A program made the position numbers and the translations under genes. Positions 25,735-34,161 of a stretch of 64,000 bases of DNA are shown piece by piece. Each line of letters opens with the position of its first letter. Position 1 is the first letter of the stretch. The stretch spans positions 4,154,001 through 4,218,000 of the forward strand of contig NZ_CP052757.1 of assembly GCF_009708005.2 (NCBI RefSeq). The letters run 5' to 3'. Source of the stretch: Cellulosimicrobium protaetiae (GTDB lineage: Bacteria > Actinomycetota > Actinomycetes > Actinomycetales > Cellulomonadaceae). The notes below the pieces were generated by a model, which saw only the letters and a list, made by a program, of their open reading frames with translations, ran no database searches and was not told the DNA's origin.

Positions 25735-25751
25735 TTCGCCAGGGGCGTGAA
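25735..25751. promoter_or_regulatory. Candidate ClgR-like box upstream of clpC
   Basis: TTCGCCAGGGGCGTGAA contains CGCC-A-G-G-GGCG, close to the CGC-N5-GCG core of ClgR sites that control clp genes in actinobacteria. Its position fits regulation of clpC, but the match is short and the region is GC-rich. Confidence 0.35.
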
Positions 25752-25936
25752 AGAGGGGTCGGGCCGTGACCTGCGAGGGCCGTGGCCGACGTCGTCCCCG
25801 CCGTCGCCGCGAACGGTCGGGGCGGTCCCGCCGCAGATCACCCGGCCCGACACGCGTGTCGGGCGTTGACCGGGACCCGCCGCGCGGGCAGGCTCGGAGT
25901 GCGTCCGCACGGACGGCCAGAAGGGTGGCGAGAGCG

Positions 25937-26584
25937 ATGCACCAGCCGGACCAGCAGCCCGAGGACCCGACCGCGCCGGGACCCGAGGAGCACGACGCGC
26001 GGCCGGCCGCCACGCCGGTGACGTGGGAGCAGGTGGTCGCCCGGTTCCACGGGGTGGTCGCGGAGGTCGACGACCCGCTGACGTGGGGCCTCGACCTCGA
26101 CGAGGAGACGCTCACCGGGGCGGGTCGCGGGGCTCACGACCCGGCGGAGGAGCGGTTCCTGCGTTCCTACGTGTCGTTCACGGGCGAGACGCTCGACGTC
26201 GAGACGCTGCGCGTCCTGGCCGCGCACGACGAGCAGGCGGAGGACATCGTCCGCACCGCCCTCAGCGGGGCGCTCGCCGCGCCGCTGCACTCCGACAACC
26301 CCGGCGACGACGACTTCCTCGACTCCTACCAGGAGTACCGCGCGGCGATGCGCGCGATCGTCGAGGAGGTCGACGTCGCCCCGGCCACGCGGGCCACGTT
26401 CGTGGTCGACGGCGCGGCGCGCCCGTGCCTGCACGTCTCCGTGCGGGAGCACTCGGCCGTCTACGTGCCGCTCGGCGACCGGGCGGTCGTCGCGTCGGGC
26501 CCGTCGGACCTGCTCGCGCGCGTCGACGTCGTGACCGGTCCGCTGCGCAACATCCTCCACGACGAGCCGGAACCACGATTCTGA
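25937..26584 (+). CDS. Hypothetical protein
   Basis: A 215-residue acidic, apparently cytoplasmic protein that I do not recognise. No signal peptide or membrane span. The first 30 residues are disordered (Gln/Pro/Glu-rich); then TWEQVVARFHGVVAEVDDPLTWGLDLDEETL, helices around RFLRSYVSFTGETLDVETLRVLAAHDEQAE, and a C-terminal beta-rich part (ATFVVDGAARPCLHVSVREHSAVYVPLGDRAVVASGPS is cut here by an obvious strand pattern). ATG 25937 follows GAGAGCG. It is divergent from clpC. Codon use is that of the chromosome, so it is likely real. Confidence 0.65.
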   Translation: MHQPDQQPEDPTAPGPEEHDARPAATPVTWEQVVARFHGVVAEVDDPLTWGLDLDEETLTGAGRGAHDPAEERFLRSYVSFTGETLDVETLRVLAAHDEQAEDIVRTALSGALAAPLHSDNPGDDDFLDSYQEYRAAMRAIVEEVDVAPATRATFVVDGAARPCLHVSVREHSAVYVPLGDRAVVASGPSDLLARVDVVTGPLRNILHDEPEPRF

Positions 26585-26623
26585 CCCCCTGACTCCCCTG
26601 ACTCCCGGCCCGGCCCGACCCGC

Positions 26624-26715
26624 CGCCGAACCCGGGTTACGGTCACCCAGGCCGCCGAACCCGGGGATACGGGTGGGTTCGGCGCCGGCAGGGACGACAA
26701 CCCCGGGTTCGGCGA
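26624..26715. repeat. Family B inverted-repeat cluster
   Basis: Two direct CGCCGAACCCGGG units (26624-26636 and 26653-26666) face two inverted ones (GGGTTCGGCG at 26675-26684 and CCCCGGGTTCGGCGA at 26701-26715). It lies between the hypothetical gene and the stress-protein gene and is intergenic here, unlike the copy in lutB. Confidence 0.8.
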
Positions 26716-26870
26716 CCATCTGGTGACCCTCGGCCGTCCGTCCGGGACAGGCGTCCCGGGCGGATCGCGGTGTCGCGGCCTAGGGTCGAGTCAGCACCGG
26801 TGCCAGGTGACGGCGTCGGGACAGCACGCCGACGGCGCACGCGGTCGGCCGACCGGGCGGAGGTGGCGGG

Positions 26871-27824
26871 ATGCGCGGCGTGATCGTCGGTGTGGACGGG
26901 TCGGAGGAGTCCGGCAGCGCGCTCGACTGGGCGCTGCGCGAGGCGGCGGACCGGGGAGTGTCGCTCACGGCCGCGCTCGCGTTCGAGTCGCGGCAGGGTC
27001 CGGGCGACGGCCCGGACGCGGCGGCCGAGGAGAAGCGGGCGCTGGTCCAGGAGTGGCTGGACGCCGCGCACGCGCGCACGGGACTCGGCCCGGACGCGGT
27101 GACGACGACGGCGGTCGCCGAGCGCGGCAGCCCGGCAGCGGTCCTGCTCGCTCTCGCCCAGCCCGGGACGGCCCAGCCCGTCCAGGACGACGTGCGGCCC
27201 GCAAAGGGCGACGGCGACGACGCCGACCTGCTCGTCGTCGGGCGCTGCGGCCGGGGACGCCTGGGACGCATGGTCCTCGGGTCGGTGCCGACCGCCGTCG
27301 TGCAGCACGCGACGATCCCCGTGACCGTGGTGCGCGGCACGCCCGACGTGCGTCACGACCACGCGCGGCCCGTCGTGGTCGGGGTCGACGGGTCGTCGAC
27401 GTCGGTCCAGGCCCTGCGGCACGGCGCGGACGTCGCGCGGCGCACGGGCGCGACGCTCGAGGCCCTGTTCTGCTGGCAGATCGTGTCGCTCGCCCCGTTG
27501 CCCGACTCGTGGGGATGGACGCCGCCGATCGACGACTACGAGAAGTTCGCCTCTCAGAAGCTCGACGCCGCGCTCGAGGCTGCGGGCGTCGACCTGCCCG
27601 ACGACCGCGTGGTGCGGAGCGTGAAGCACGTGCACGCCGCGAAGGGGATCATCGAGGCGTCGTCGCACGCGGAGCGGCTCGTGCTCGGCAACCGCGGCGT
27701 CGGCGGGTTCGACCGCCTCCTGCTCGGGTCGGTGAGCCGGCACGCCGTCGAGTACGCGCACTGCCCGGTCACGGTCGTGCGGCCCCCGGACGCGACCCAC
27801 CCCTCCGGCGCGCACGACGCCTGA
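26871..27824 (+). CDS. Universal stress protein, two UspA domains
   Basis: A 317-residue protein with two tandem UspA domains (about 1-155 and 160-315). Each begins with the nucleotide-binding strand (VIVGVDGSEES; VVVGVDGSSTS) and ends with the G-x2-G-x9-G-S/T ATP-binding pattern: GRCGRGRLGRMVLGSV in the first, GNRGVGGFDRLLLGSV in the second, then PVTVVR. The domain duplication is common in actinobacteria, where such proteins bind ATP and are induced in hypoxia or stationary phase. ATG 26871 follows GGAGGTGGCGG. It is followed 50 bp later by an ABC exporter on the same strand. Confidence 0.95.
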   Translation: MRGVIVGVDGSEESGSALDWALREAADRGVSLTAALAFESRQGPGDGPDAAAEEKRALVQEWLDAAHARTGLGPDAVTTTAVAERGSPAAVLLALAQPGTAQPVQDDVRPAKGDGDDADLLVVGRCGRGRLGRMVLGSVPTAVVQHATIPVTVVRGTPDVRHDHARPVVVGVDGSSTSVQALRHGADVARRTGATLEALFCWQIVSLAPLPDSWGWTPPIDDYEKFASQKLDAALEAAGVDLPDDRVVRSVKHVHAAKGIIEASSHAERLVLGNRGVGGFDRLLLGSVSRHAVEYAHCPVTVVRPPDATHPSGAHDA

Positions 27825-27873
27825 GGGTTTCGCCCCTCGAAACGATTCGACGCCGCCCGCCCGCGGGTGGACG

Positions 27874-29649
27874 ATGTGGCACGTGCAGATCGAGGACACC
27901 TACGACGGCTCCCGACCCGTCCGCACCGTCACCCGGCTCTTCGCGCCCCAGCGCGGGCGGCTCGCCGCCGCGGCGCTCGCGTTCGCCGTCAAGCACTCGC
28001 CCGTGTGGGTGATCCCGGCGCTCACGGCGACGGTGATCGACGTCGTCGTCGAGCACCGGCCGCTGCGGGAGCTGTGGATCACGGGCGCGATCATGCTCGC
28101 CGTGGTCGCGCAGAACCTCCCGCTGCACACGCTCTACGTGCGGTGGCTCTCGACCGCCGTGCGCACGGTCGAGAACGGGCTGCGCATGGCGCTCTCGCGC
28201 CGACTCCAGGAGCTGTCGATCGGCTACCACCGCCGCGTGAGCGCGGGCGTGCTCCAGGCCAAGATCGTGCGCGACGTCGAGAACGTCGTCGAGGCGTCGC
28301 GCACCACGTTCGACTCGGGCATGGCCGCGCTCACGACGCTCGTCGGCGCGGTCGTGCTCACGGCCGTGCGCGTCCCGGAGTTCCTCGTGATCTTCGCGCT
28401 CACCGTCCCCGCGGCGGCCTGGCTCGTCGTCGCGATGCGCCGCCGCATGACCACCCGCAACGCGGCGTTCCGGGCCGAGGTGGAGAACATGTCGGCGCGC
28501 GTCGCCGAGATGACGCACCTCATCCCCGTGACGCGCGCGCACGCGCTCGAGGAGCGCGAGCTCGACCGCATGGGCTCGGTGCTGCACCGCGTGCGCGAGG
28601 CCGGGATCCGGCTCGACGTCGTCAACGGCCGGTTCGGCGCGCTGTCGTGGATCGTGTTCCAGGTGCTCTCCGTCGCGGGGCTCGTCGGCGCGGCGTGGGT
28701 CGCGTGGACGCAGACGTTCGCGGTGTCCCCCGGCGACGTCGTCATGCTGTCGAGCTACTTCGTCACGCTCACCGCGTCCGTGACGGGGCTGCTGAGCCTC
28801 GCGCCGATCATCACGAAGGGTCTGGAGTCCGTGCGGTCCATGGGCGAGGTGCTCGGCGAGCCCGACGTCGAGCGCAACGCCGGCAAGCGCGTGCTCGACC
28901 GCGTCGAGGGTCGCGTCGCGTTCGAGGACGTCACGTTCGCGTACGACGACGTTCCCGCGCCGGGCGAGGAGCCCGCCCTCGCGGTCGACCACCTGTCCCT
29001 CGCGGCACGGCCGGGCGAGACCGTCGCCCTGGTCGGGGCGTCGGGGTCGGGCAAGTCGACGGTCCTCAACATGGTCATCGGGTTCCTCGCGCCGACGTCG
29101 GGGCGCGTCCTCGTCGACGGCGTCGACACCGCGACGGTCGACCTGCGCTCCTACCGCCGGTTCCTCGCCGTCGTGCCGCAGGAGTCGATCCTGTTCGAAG
29201 GGTCCGTACGCGACAACGTCACCTACGGCAGCCCCGACCTCACCGACGCGGCCGTCGAGCAGGCGCTCCGCGACGCGAACGCCTGGGACTTCGTCACCGA
29301 GATGGGCGGCCTCGACGCCGTGATCGGCCAGCGCGGCGGGCGCCTCTCCGGCGGGCAGCGCCAGCGCCTCGCCATCGCCCGCGCCCTCGTGCGCGACCCG
29401 CGCGTGCTGGTCCTCGACGAGGCGACGTCGGCGCTCGACACCACGTCGGAGCGGCTCGTGCAGGAAGCGCTCGGCCGGCTCATGCGCGGACGCACCACGT
29501 TCGTCGTCGCGCACCGGCTCTCGACCGTCCGCGGTGCCGACAGGATCGTCGTCATGGACCACGGCCGCGTCGTCGAAGTGGGCAGCCACGACGAGCTCGT
29601 CGCCGCTGGCGGGACTTACGCGCAGATGCACGCGACGCCCGCGGCCTGA
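27874..29649 (+). CDS. ABC transporter, fused permease and ATP-binding protein (exporter type)
   Basis: A 591-residue half-transporter: an N-terminal six-span transmembrane domain (about 30-330; ALTATVIDVVVE, AIMLAVVAQNLPLHTLYV) followed by an ATPase domain with Walker A GASGSGKS (388-395), Q-loop VPQESILFEGSVRDNV, signature LSGGQRQR (from 491), Walker B VLVLDEATSALD and H-loop AHRLSTVRGADRI. It would work as a dimer exporting lipids, peptides or drugs; the substrate is unknown. ATG 27874 overlaps no other gene. It is separated by only about 50 bp from the stress-protein gene, so they may be co-transcribed. Confidence 0.94.
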   Translation: MWHVQIEDTYDGSRPVRTVTRLFAPQRGRLAAAALAFAVKHSPVWVIPALTATVIDVVVEHRPLRELWITGAIMLAVVAQNLPLHTLYVRWLSTAVRTVENGLRMALSRRLQELSIGYHRRVSAGVLQAKIVRDVENVVEASRTTFDSGMAALTTLVGAVVLTAVRVPEFLVIFALTVPAAAWLVVAMRRRMTTRNAAFRAEVENMSARVAEMTHLIPVTRAHALEERELDRMGSVLHRVREAGIRLDVVNGRFGALSWIVFQVLSVAGLVGAAWVAWTQTFAVSPGDVVMLSSYFVTLTASVTGLLSLAPIITKGLESVRSMGEVLGEPDVERNAGKRVLDRVEGRVAFEDVTFAYDDVPAPGEEPALAVDHLSLAARPGETVALVGASGSGKSTVLNMVIGFLAPTSGRVLVDGVDTATVDLRSYRRFLAVVPQESILFEGSVRDNVTYGSPDLTDAAVEQALRDANAWDFVTEMGGLDAVIGQRGGRLSGGQRQRLAIARALVRDPRVLVLDEATSALDTTSERLVQEALGRLMRGRTTFVVAHRLSTVRGADRIVVMDHGRVVEVGSHDELVAAGGTYAQMHATPAA

Positions 29650-29815
29650 ACGCCGGCGCAGACCCACTCCTGGCCGCTGAGGCGAGCACTCAGAGTTGGC
29701 GTCACGCCGAGCAATCTATCGAGCCTCCAAATCCATTTAAAATAACTCATCGCCGCAGCGTTTGTACTGGTCAGACGGGGTCCCCGACTCGAAGCCAAAC
29801 CCGATCGGTCGAAAT

Positions 29816-30496
29816 TCAGCCAGAATCCGGACGCTTGCGGACGGATATCCTCCGCAGCGCTGACGCCGCTGCGCGCTTCGCCGGCAGGTCCCCTGTGAGA
29901 GCGAGCCTAGCGAGCGCAGCCCTTGCTTGAGGCCAGCGCATCTCACCGAGCGCCTCAGCTGCGAAAACGGCGACGCTAGGGTCATTGAGCAACGCGAGTA
30001 GAACCTCGGGCACTCTTTCATCGCGCGACTTTGAAAGGTTATGGATAATCTCGAAACGCGATCCTCCGAGACCGCGGTCGCTAGCCAGTTCGAGGAATAT
30101 GTCGGCCCAGTCCGGGGCCACCAACTGGCCGAGCGCCGACCCTATGTAGTCACGAATTCGCTCCTGCCAGGTTGGATCGCCCTCCCGCCCTGATTCGGCC
30201 TCGATGGGATCGCGATAATCCGCAGGGACGCGACGGATAAAGAAGGCAAGCTGTGGAATAGCAAAATTCGCGGCCTGCGGCACGGAGACCTTGTCGATGA
30301 GCGCCTGCACGAATGGCGGATAACGGGCCGAAAACACGTGCGCAAGGAGCAGTGGCGCGAGAACTTCCACATTATCCCCATCGAGACGGACATCATCTAG
30401 GCTCGCGACTGCGATTCCTCGCGCTTCAAGTTCGCCGAGAAGACCCGCAGCCGCCTCGTTGACGAGACGCTGGGACTCAAACGCCTTTTCGAACAT
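29816..30496 (-). CDS. HEAT-repeat-like protein, probable immunity partner of a toxin remnant
   Basis: A 226-residue cytoplasmic helical protein. The C-terminal half has HEAT-like repeats (RVPEVLLALLNDPSVAVFAAEALGEMRWPQARAALARL is the clearest, about 170-205). ATG 30496 is chosen because GAGGG lies four bases upstream and because its A is the last base of the TGA ending the upstream toxin-like frame (TGATG overlap); an in-frame extension to 30577 would read through toxin sequence in another frame. Base composition is clearly poorer in GC than all neighbours, with many A/T third positions, so the pair was acquired from outside. Immunity against the adjacent toxin tip is inferred from the coupling, not from homology I can name. 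Confidence 0.65.
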   Translation of the reverse strand: MFEKAFESQRLVNEAAAGLLGELEARGIAVASLDDVRLDGDNVEVLAPLLLAHVFSARYPPFVQALIDKVSVPQAANFAIPQLAFFIRRVPADYRDPIEAESGREGDPTWQERIRDYIGSALGQLVAPDWADIFLELASDRGLGGSRFEIIHNLSKSRDERVPEVLLALLNDPSVAVFAAEALGEMRWPQARAALARLALTGDLPAKRAAASALRRISVRKRPDSG

Positions 30497-30840
30497 CAGA
30501 CCCTCGTCATTCTGCGTACCGTAATGCGTGAATGATTGGCCAGCGTGCGAGATACGCGAGTATGAGACGCTACCCATACGTGAGCCCTGCCGCCGGATCC
30601 AGCAATCCCGCAGATCATCCTTGATCTGGCGCGAAGGTACTGATACCGAATGTTCTTCACCTCATGGACGTGGCGAATCTGAGACTGCCACCCATCTGGA
30701 ATTCGAGTTCTAGTTCCCACACGGAATGACTTTGCGTTCTTCACGAGCCCCGTGATTTGCTGCCATTCTGCTTCACCTCGCTTGCCAAGATTACAGGACG
30801 CGACACCTCCCGCGTTGTGCACGAGGACTTCGCGTTCGAC
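30496..30840 (-). pseudogene. Degraded polymorphic-toxin C-terminal domain (restriction-endonuclease-fold type)
   Basis: A fragment of about 110 residues. It starts with VLVHNAGG (30828 downward), the motif that ends the pre-toxin or HINT region of many polymorphic toxins, then GKRGEAEWQQITGLVKNAKS, RIPDGW and HVHEVKNIRYQYL. The PD and E-x-K residues match a PD-(D/E)xK nuclease; the pattern recalls the Tox-REase-7 group. In the same frame the end AHVWVASHTRVSRTLANHS also fits that group. Between them the open frame gives RARSRMICGI, while the plus-one frame gives SRQIKDDLRDC, which is what the family has, so two compensating shifts occur near 30630 and 30605. No secreted body, start codon or ribosome site is left. 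Its TGA overlaps the immunity ATG. Confidence 0.6.
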
Positions 30841-30942
30841 GTCGCGGTGATGGCGCCGGTGGTGCCCGGACAAGTACCGGTGGCGTCGCCCGTCGCCGTC
30901 GACCACTCGGCCGTCCCGGGGGCCTGGAGGTGTCCGGCCAGG

Positions 30943-33018
30943 TCAGCGCGTCTGGCCGCCTCCCGCGCCGGTCCCGCGGAACGCGAACACGAGGACGCGC
31001 ACGGCCAGGACGGTCCCGACGAACCCGAGCGCGGCGCCGAGGACGGCGAAGAGGCGCAGTCCCTCGACGAGCTCGGGGCCGGAGTCCGCGGAGACGAGCA
31101 CGACCGCCGCCACGACGGCCGCGGCGGCGATGACCGTGGACACGACCTGCTGCACGAGGCCGGTGAGGAACGCGCGGTCGTCGGGGTGGGCGAACGACCG
31201 GACGTTGACCGTGAGCCGCCCGGCCTCGACGTCGCTCGTGATCTTGGCGAGGCGCCGCGGCAGCCGTTCGAGCTCGGGCGCGAGGCCGAGGAAGAGGCTC
31301 GTCGCGCGCTCGCGCAGGCCCTCCGGCGTGACGACGCGCCGCACGAGCGGCTGCGCGGTCGCGCGGGCCCCGGCGACGAGGTCGAACCCGGGGTCGATCA
31401 GGCGCAGCGTCCCCTCGAGCGACGTGAAGGTGCGGAACGCGGCGGCGACCTGCGACGGGACGGCGAGCCCGGCGTCGGTGACGAGCCGGAACAGCGCGGT
31501 GAACATCGCGCCGCTCGCACCCGCGCCGCGGAACCGCACGATCACCTGCCCGACGGCGCGCTCCAGGCGGCGCACGTCGAGGTCCGCCGGGGCGTCGAGC
31601 AGCTCGAGCAGCGCGTCGGTCGCGGCGACGGCGTCGTCGGCGTCGACCGCGAGCAGCACGGCCGCGAGCGCCAGGCGCTCGGGCTCGCCGAGGCGTCCGA
31701 CGGAGCCCATGTCGAGGAGGCCGAGCCGGCCGTCGTCGGTGACGAGCACGTTGCCGGGGTGCAGGTCGGCGTGGAACGTGCCCGCGACGAGCACCTGCTC
31801 GAGCGTCGCGGTGAGGAGCCGCGACGCGAGGTCCGCGCGCACGACGTCGTCCAGGCCCGCGAGCACGTCCGCGGCGCGGCCGACGGGAACACCGTCGAGC
31901 CGCTCCATGACGAGCAGCGTCGTCCCCGACAGCTCGGGGTAGACCTCCGGGACGCGGACGCGCGGACCCGCGGCCGCTCCGGCGCCGTCGCCCTCAGGAC
32001 GCCGCTCCCCCACCGCACCCCGCTCGAGCGCCGCGCGCAGCGCGAGCGTGTTCTCCAGCTCGACCGTGTAGTCGAGCTCCTCGCGCAGCGACGCCGCGAA
32101 CCCGTCCGCGAGGTCGACGACGCCGAGCGAGCGCCCCCACGCGGTGTCGCGCTCGATGCGACGCGCGAGGCGGCCGAGGATCGCGAGGTCGGTCTCGACC
32201 TGGGCCCGCGCACCGGGCCGCTGCACCTTGACCACGACCTCCGGCCCGTCGAGCAGGCGCGCCGCGTGCACCTGCCCGACCGACGCCGACGCGAGCGGAT
32301 CGGGCGAGAACTCGGCGAACGCCTCGTCGATCGGGCACCCGAGCGCGTCGACCACGGCCGCCTCGACCTGCGACCACGGAGCGGGCGGGACCTCGCTCTG
32401 GAGAGTCGCGAGCGCGTCGGCGAACGTGGCGGGGAGCAGGTCGCGCCGCGTCGAGAGGACCTGCCCGAACTTCACGAACGTCACGCCCGCGTCGCTCAGG
32501 GCGTCGCGGAGCGCGGCGGCCTGCCGGCGCTGGTCGGTGCGTGAGAGTCGCGACCCGTCGGGCTGCCGCGCCCCGCGCGTGAGCGCCCCGCCGAGGCCGT
32601 GCCGGACGCCGATCGCAAGGATCTGCGCGTACCGCCGGGTCTCGCGACGCCCCTGCCGCAGGCCGCGCAGCGCGCGCCACGGCCCGGGCACCGATCCCGT
32701 GGGGACCAGCAGCTCGAGCACGAGCAGCACGCAGAGCCCGAGCACGAACGCCCACGCGAACGCCAGGACCACCGCGACGAGCGCGACGCCGGGTGCGACG
32801 GTGAGCGTCCCGTCCGCACGCGACCAGCCGGCGTCGGGCAGGCCGTTGGTGAGCACCCACGACGCGACGGACAGCATCGCGAACGCCACCACGGCGGAGC
32901 GGACCCAGCCGACAGCCGCCCCCATGACGCGTCGTGCCGTCGCCGCGAGCAGCAGGAGCATGACGACCGTGAAGACGATGCCGACGAGGCCGATGAAGAA
33001 CCCGGAGACGACCTGCAT
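30943..33018 (-). CDS. AarF/UbiB-family (ABC1) atypical kinase, membrane anchored
   Basis: A 691-residue protein with three or four N-terminal membrane segments (about 1-115), a kinase-like ABC1 domain, and two C-terminal membrane segments (about 625-685). Diagnostic ABC1 motifs are intact: VTFVKFGQVLSTRRDLLP (the KxGQ motif), the Ala-rich loop ASASVGQVHAA, EELDYTVELEN, and the catalytic HADLHPGN followed by LLDMGSVG. Family members support isoprenoid-quinone biosynthesis or lipid homeostasis as ATPases. ATG 33018 is spaced properly from GGGAAGAG; an in-frame GTG nine bases earlier is too close. It is followed by the toxin remnant. Confidence 0.93.
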   Translation of the reverse strand: MQVVSGFFIGLVGIVFTVVMLLLLAATARRVMGAAVGWVRSAVVAFAMLSVASWVLTNGLPDAGWSRADGTLTVAPGVALVAVVLAFAWAFVLGLCVLLVLELLVPTGSVPGPWRALRGLRQGRRETRRYAQILAIGVRHGLGGALTRGARQPDGSRLSRTDQRRQAAALRDALSDAGVTFVKFGQVLSTRRDLLPATFADALATLQSEVPPAPWSQVEAAVVDALGCPIDEAFAEFSPDPLASASVGQVHAARLLDGPEVVVKVQRPGARAQVETDLAILGRLARRIERDTAWGRSLGVVDLADGFAASLREELDYTVELENTLALRAALERGAVGERRPEGDGAGAAAGPRVRVPEVYPELSGTTLLVMERLDGVPVGRAADVLAGLDDVVRADLASRLLTATLEQVLVAGTFHADLHPGNVLVTDDGRLGLLDMGSVGRLGEPERLALAAVLLAVDADDAVAATDALLELLDAPADLDVRRLERAVGQVIVRFRGAGASGAMFTALFRLVTDAGLAVPSQVAAAFRTFTSLEGTLRLIDPGFDLVAGARATAQPLVRRVVTPEGLRERATSLFLGLAPELERLPRRLAKITSDVEAGRLTVNVRSFAHPDDRAFLTGLVQQVVSTVIAAAAVVAAVVLVSADSGPELVEGLRLFAVLGAALGFVGTVLAVRVLVFAFRGTGAGGGQTR

Positions 33019-33150
33019 GACCGTCACTCTTCCCGACCGCGCCGCGGATCACCACCACATACGGCGTGCTCAGTCCGCGGGAGTGCCCGAGACAGGCACT
33101 CGACCGCCCGGCGCGGCATGATGGAGCTCCCCCCACAGGTCGGAGCCCCG

Positions 33151-33483
33151 ATGACGAACGTCGACCTTCTCACCGACGCCCACCTCACCCACGCCCGGAC
33201 CGCCCCGAACGGGCGCAGCGCCGAGGTCGTGCTGCACGACGGCCCCCTGCGTCAGACGATCCTCGCGCTGCGCGCGGGCGTCGAGCTCGGTGAGCACAAC
33301 TCGCCGCCCGCCGCGTCGATCCAGGTGCTGCGCGGACGTGTCCGCGTCACGGCGCTCGGCGAGGGCGACGTCGAGCTGGGCGCGGGCGAGCTGCGCGTCC
33401 TCACGCACGAGCGGCATGCCGTGGGCGCCATCGAGGACTCTGCGTTCCTGCTCACGACGGTGACGAGCATCCCGGGCGCCTGA
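33151..33483 (+). CDS. Cupin-domain protein
   Basis: A 110-residue single-domain cupin. The beta-barrel shows LALRAGVELGEHNSPPAASIQVLRGRVRV and the second motif LGAGELRVLTHERHAVGAIEDSAFLLTTV. The first motif keeps a His (GEHNSP) but has only one of the usual metal-binding residues, and the second has one His, so metal binding is uncertain. Similar small cupins are annotated only as LuxR-associated or stress-type proteins. ATG 33151 follows GGAG. It is divergent from the UbiB gene. Confidence 0.82.
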   Translation: MTNVDLLTDAHLTHARTAPNGRSAEVVLHDGPLRQTILALRAGVELGEHNSPPAASIQVLRGRVRVTALGEGDVELGAGELRVLTHERHAVGAIEDSAFLLTTVTSIPGA

Positions 33484-33502
33484 GCGACGGCGCACGACCC
33501 CG

Positions 33503-33566
33503 GTCGCCGAACCCGGTTTCTCGGGTCACCGGCACTCGGCCTCGCCCGGCGACCCGGGTTCAACAG
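33503..33566. repeat. Family B inverted repeat
   Basis: GTCGCCGAACCCGG at 33503-33516 faces CCCGGGTTCAACAGG (33553 onward), with a further CGGGTCACC / GGCACTCGGC region between. It separates the cupin gene and the frameshifted DUF4126-like gene, which converge. Confidence 0.65.
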
Positions 33567-33570
33567 GTCG

Positions 33571-34049
33571 TCAGCGCCGCACGGCCCACGCCGCGAGCGA
33601 GAGCGCGACGACGTCCTCCGCGACCGCGCCGGGCCAGTCGGGTCGCGACCCGACGGAGAGACGTCGCCAGGCCGCGCCGCCCCACGTCCCGACGGCCGCA
33701 CCCGCGGCACCGGCCACCGCGGCGGCGACGACGCCCGCCGGGCCCGTGCGATGCCGGGCAAGGAGGAACCCTCCGGCGGCACCGCTCCCGAGCCGGAACA
33801 CCGGCCCGGGCGGGTCGAGGCGGCTCGGCGTCTGCGGCAGCTTGTCGCCGACCATCTCGCCCACGACCCCGGCGACGGCGCCGGCGCGCGCGAGCAGGCC
33901 GGGTCCGCCGGACCCGCCCCCGACCCACCCCCGAGCACCGGCGCCGCGGCGCCGAGGCTGCTGCGCGACCCCGCGGCGACGCCGAGAGCGAGCGCCCGGG
34001 CGAGGAGCGCCGTCGTGCCGGGTGCGGGTGCTGCGTCATGAGACGTCAT
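33571..34049 (-). pseudogene. DUF4126-like membrane protein gene broken by one frameshift
   Basis: The start (ATG 34049, with AGGAGG six bases upstream) encodes MTSHDAAPAPGTTALLARAL then GVAAGSRSSLGAAAPVLGGG. The sense then moves to another frame: GLLARAGAVAGVVGEMVGDKLPQ, followed by TPSRLDPPGPVFRLGSGAAGG and ending RRLSVGSRPDWPGAVAEDVVALSLAAWAVRR at 33571. GDKLPQTPSR is the hallmark of the DUF4126-type family of small membrane proteins. The switch must lie at about 33900-33935, in a run of C-rich blocks (CCCCCGACCCACCCCCG). Either a one-base indel inactivated the gene or the assembly has an error there. About 158 residues would be made if the frame were restored. Confidence 0.7.
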
Positions 34050-34161
34050 CGGGGTCCTCCTGCGGCTCGTCGGCCGGGCATCGGGTGGCGGTCCCGTCGA
34101 ACGTAGCCGCTCCGGGCGCGGCCCACCCGGGGTGCGGGAGCGGTCCCGCTAGCCTGGGTCC

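Noticed and set aside
26643-27899. A 418-codon minus-strand frame opposite the universal stress protein
   Set aside because: Shadow of a two-domain UspA gene.
30528-30713. A 61-codon plus-strand ORF in the patch
   Set aside because: It lies antisense to the toxin fragment, has no ribosome site, and its residues show no pattern.
29690-30900. Low-GC patch as a prophage or integrative island
   Set aside because: No integrase, attachment repeats, tRNA or phage genes; only the toxin/immunity pair fits.
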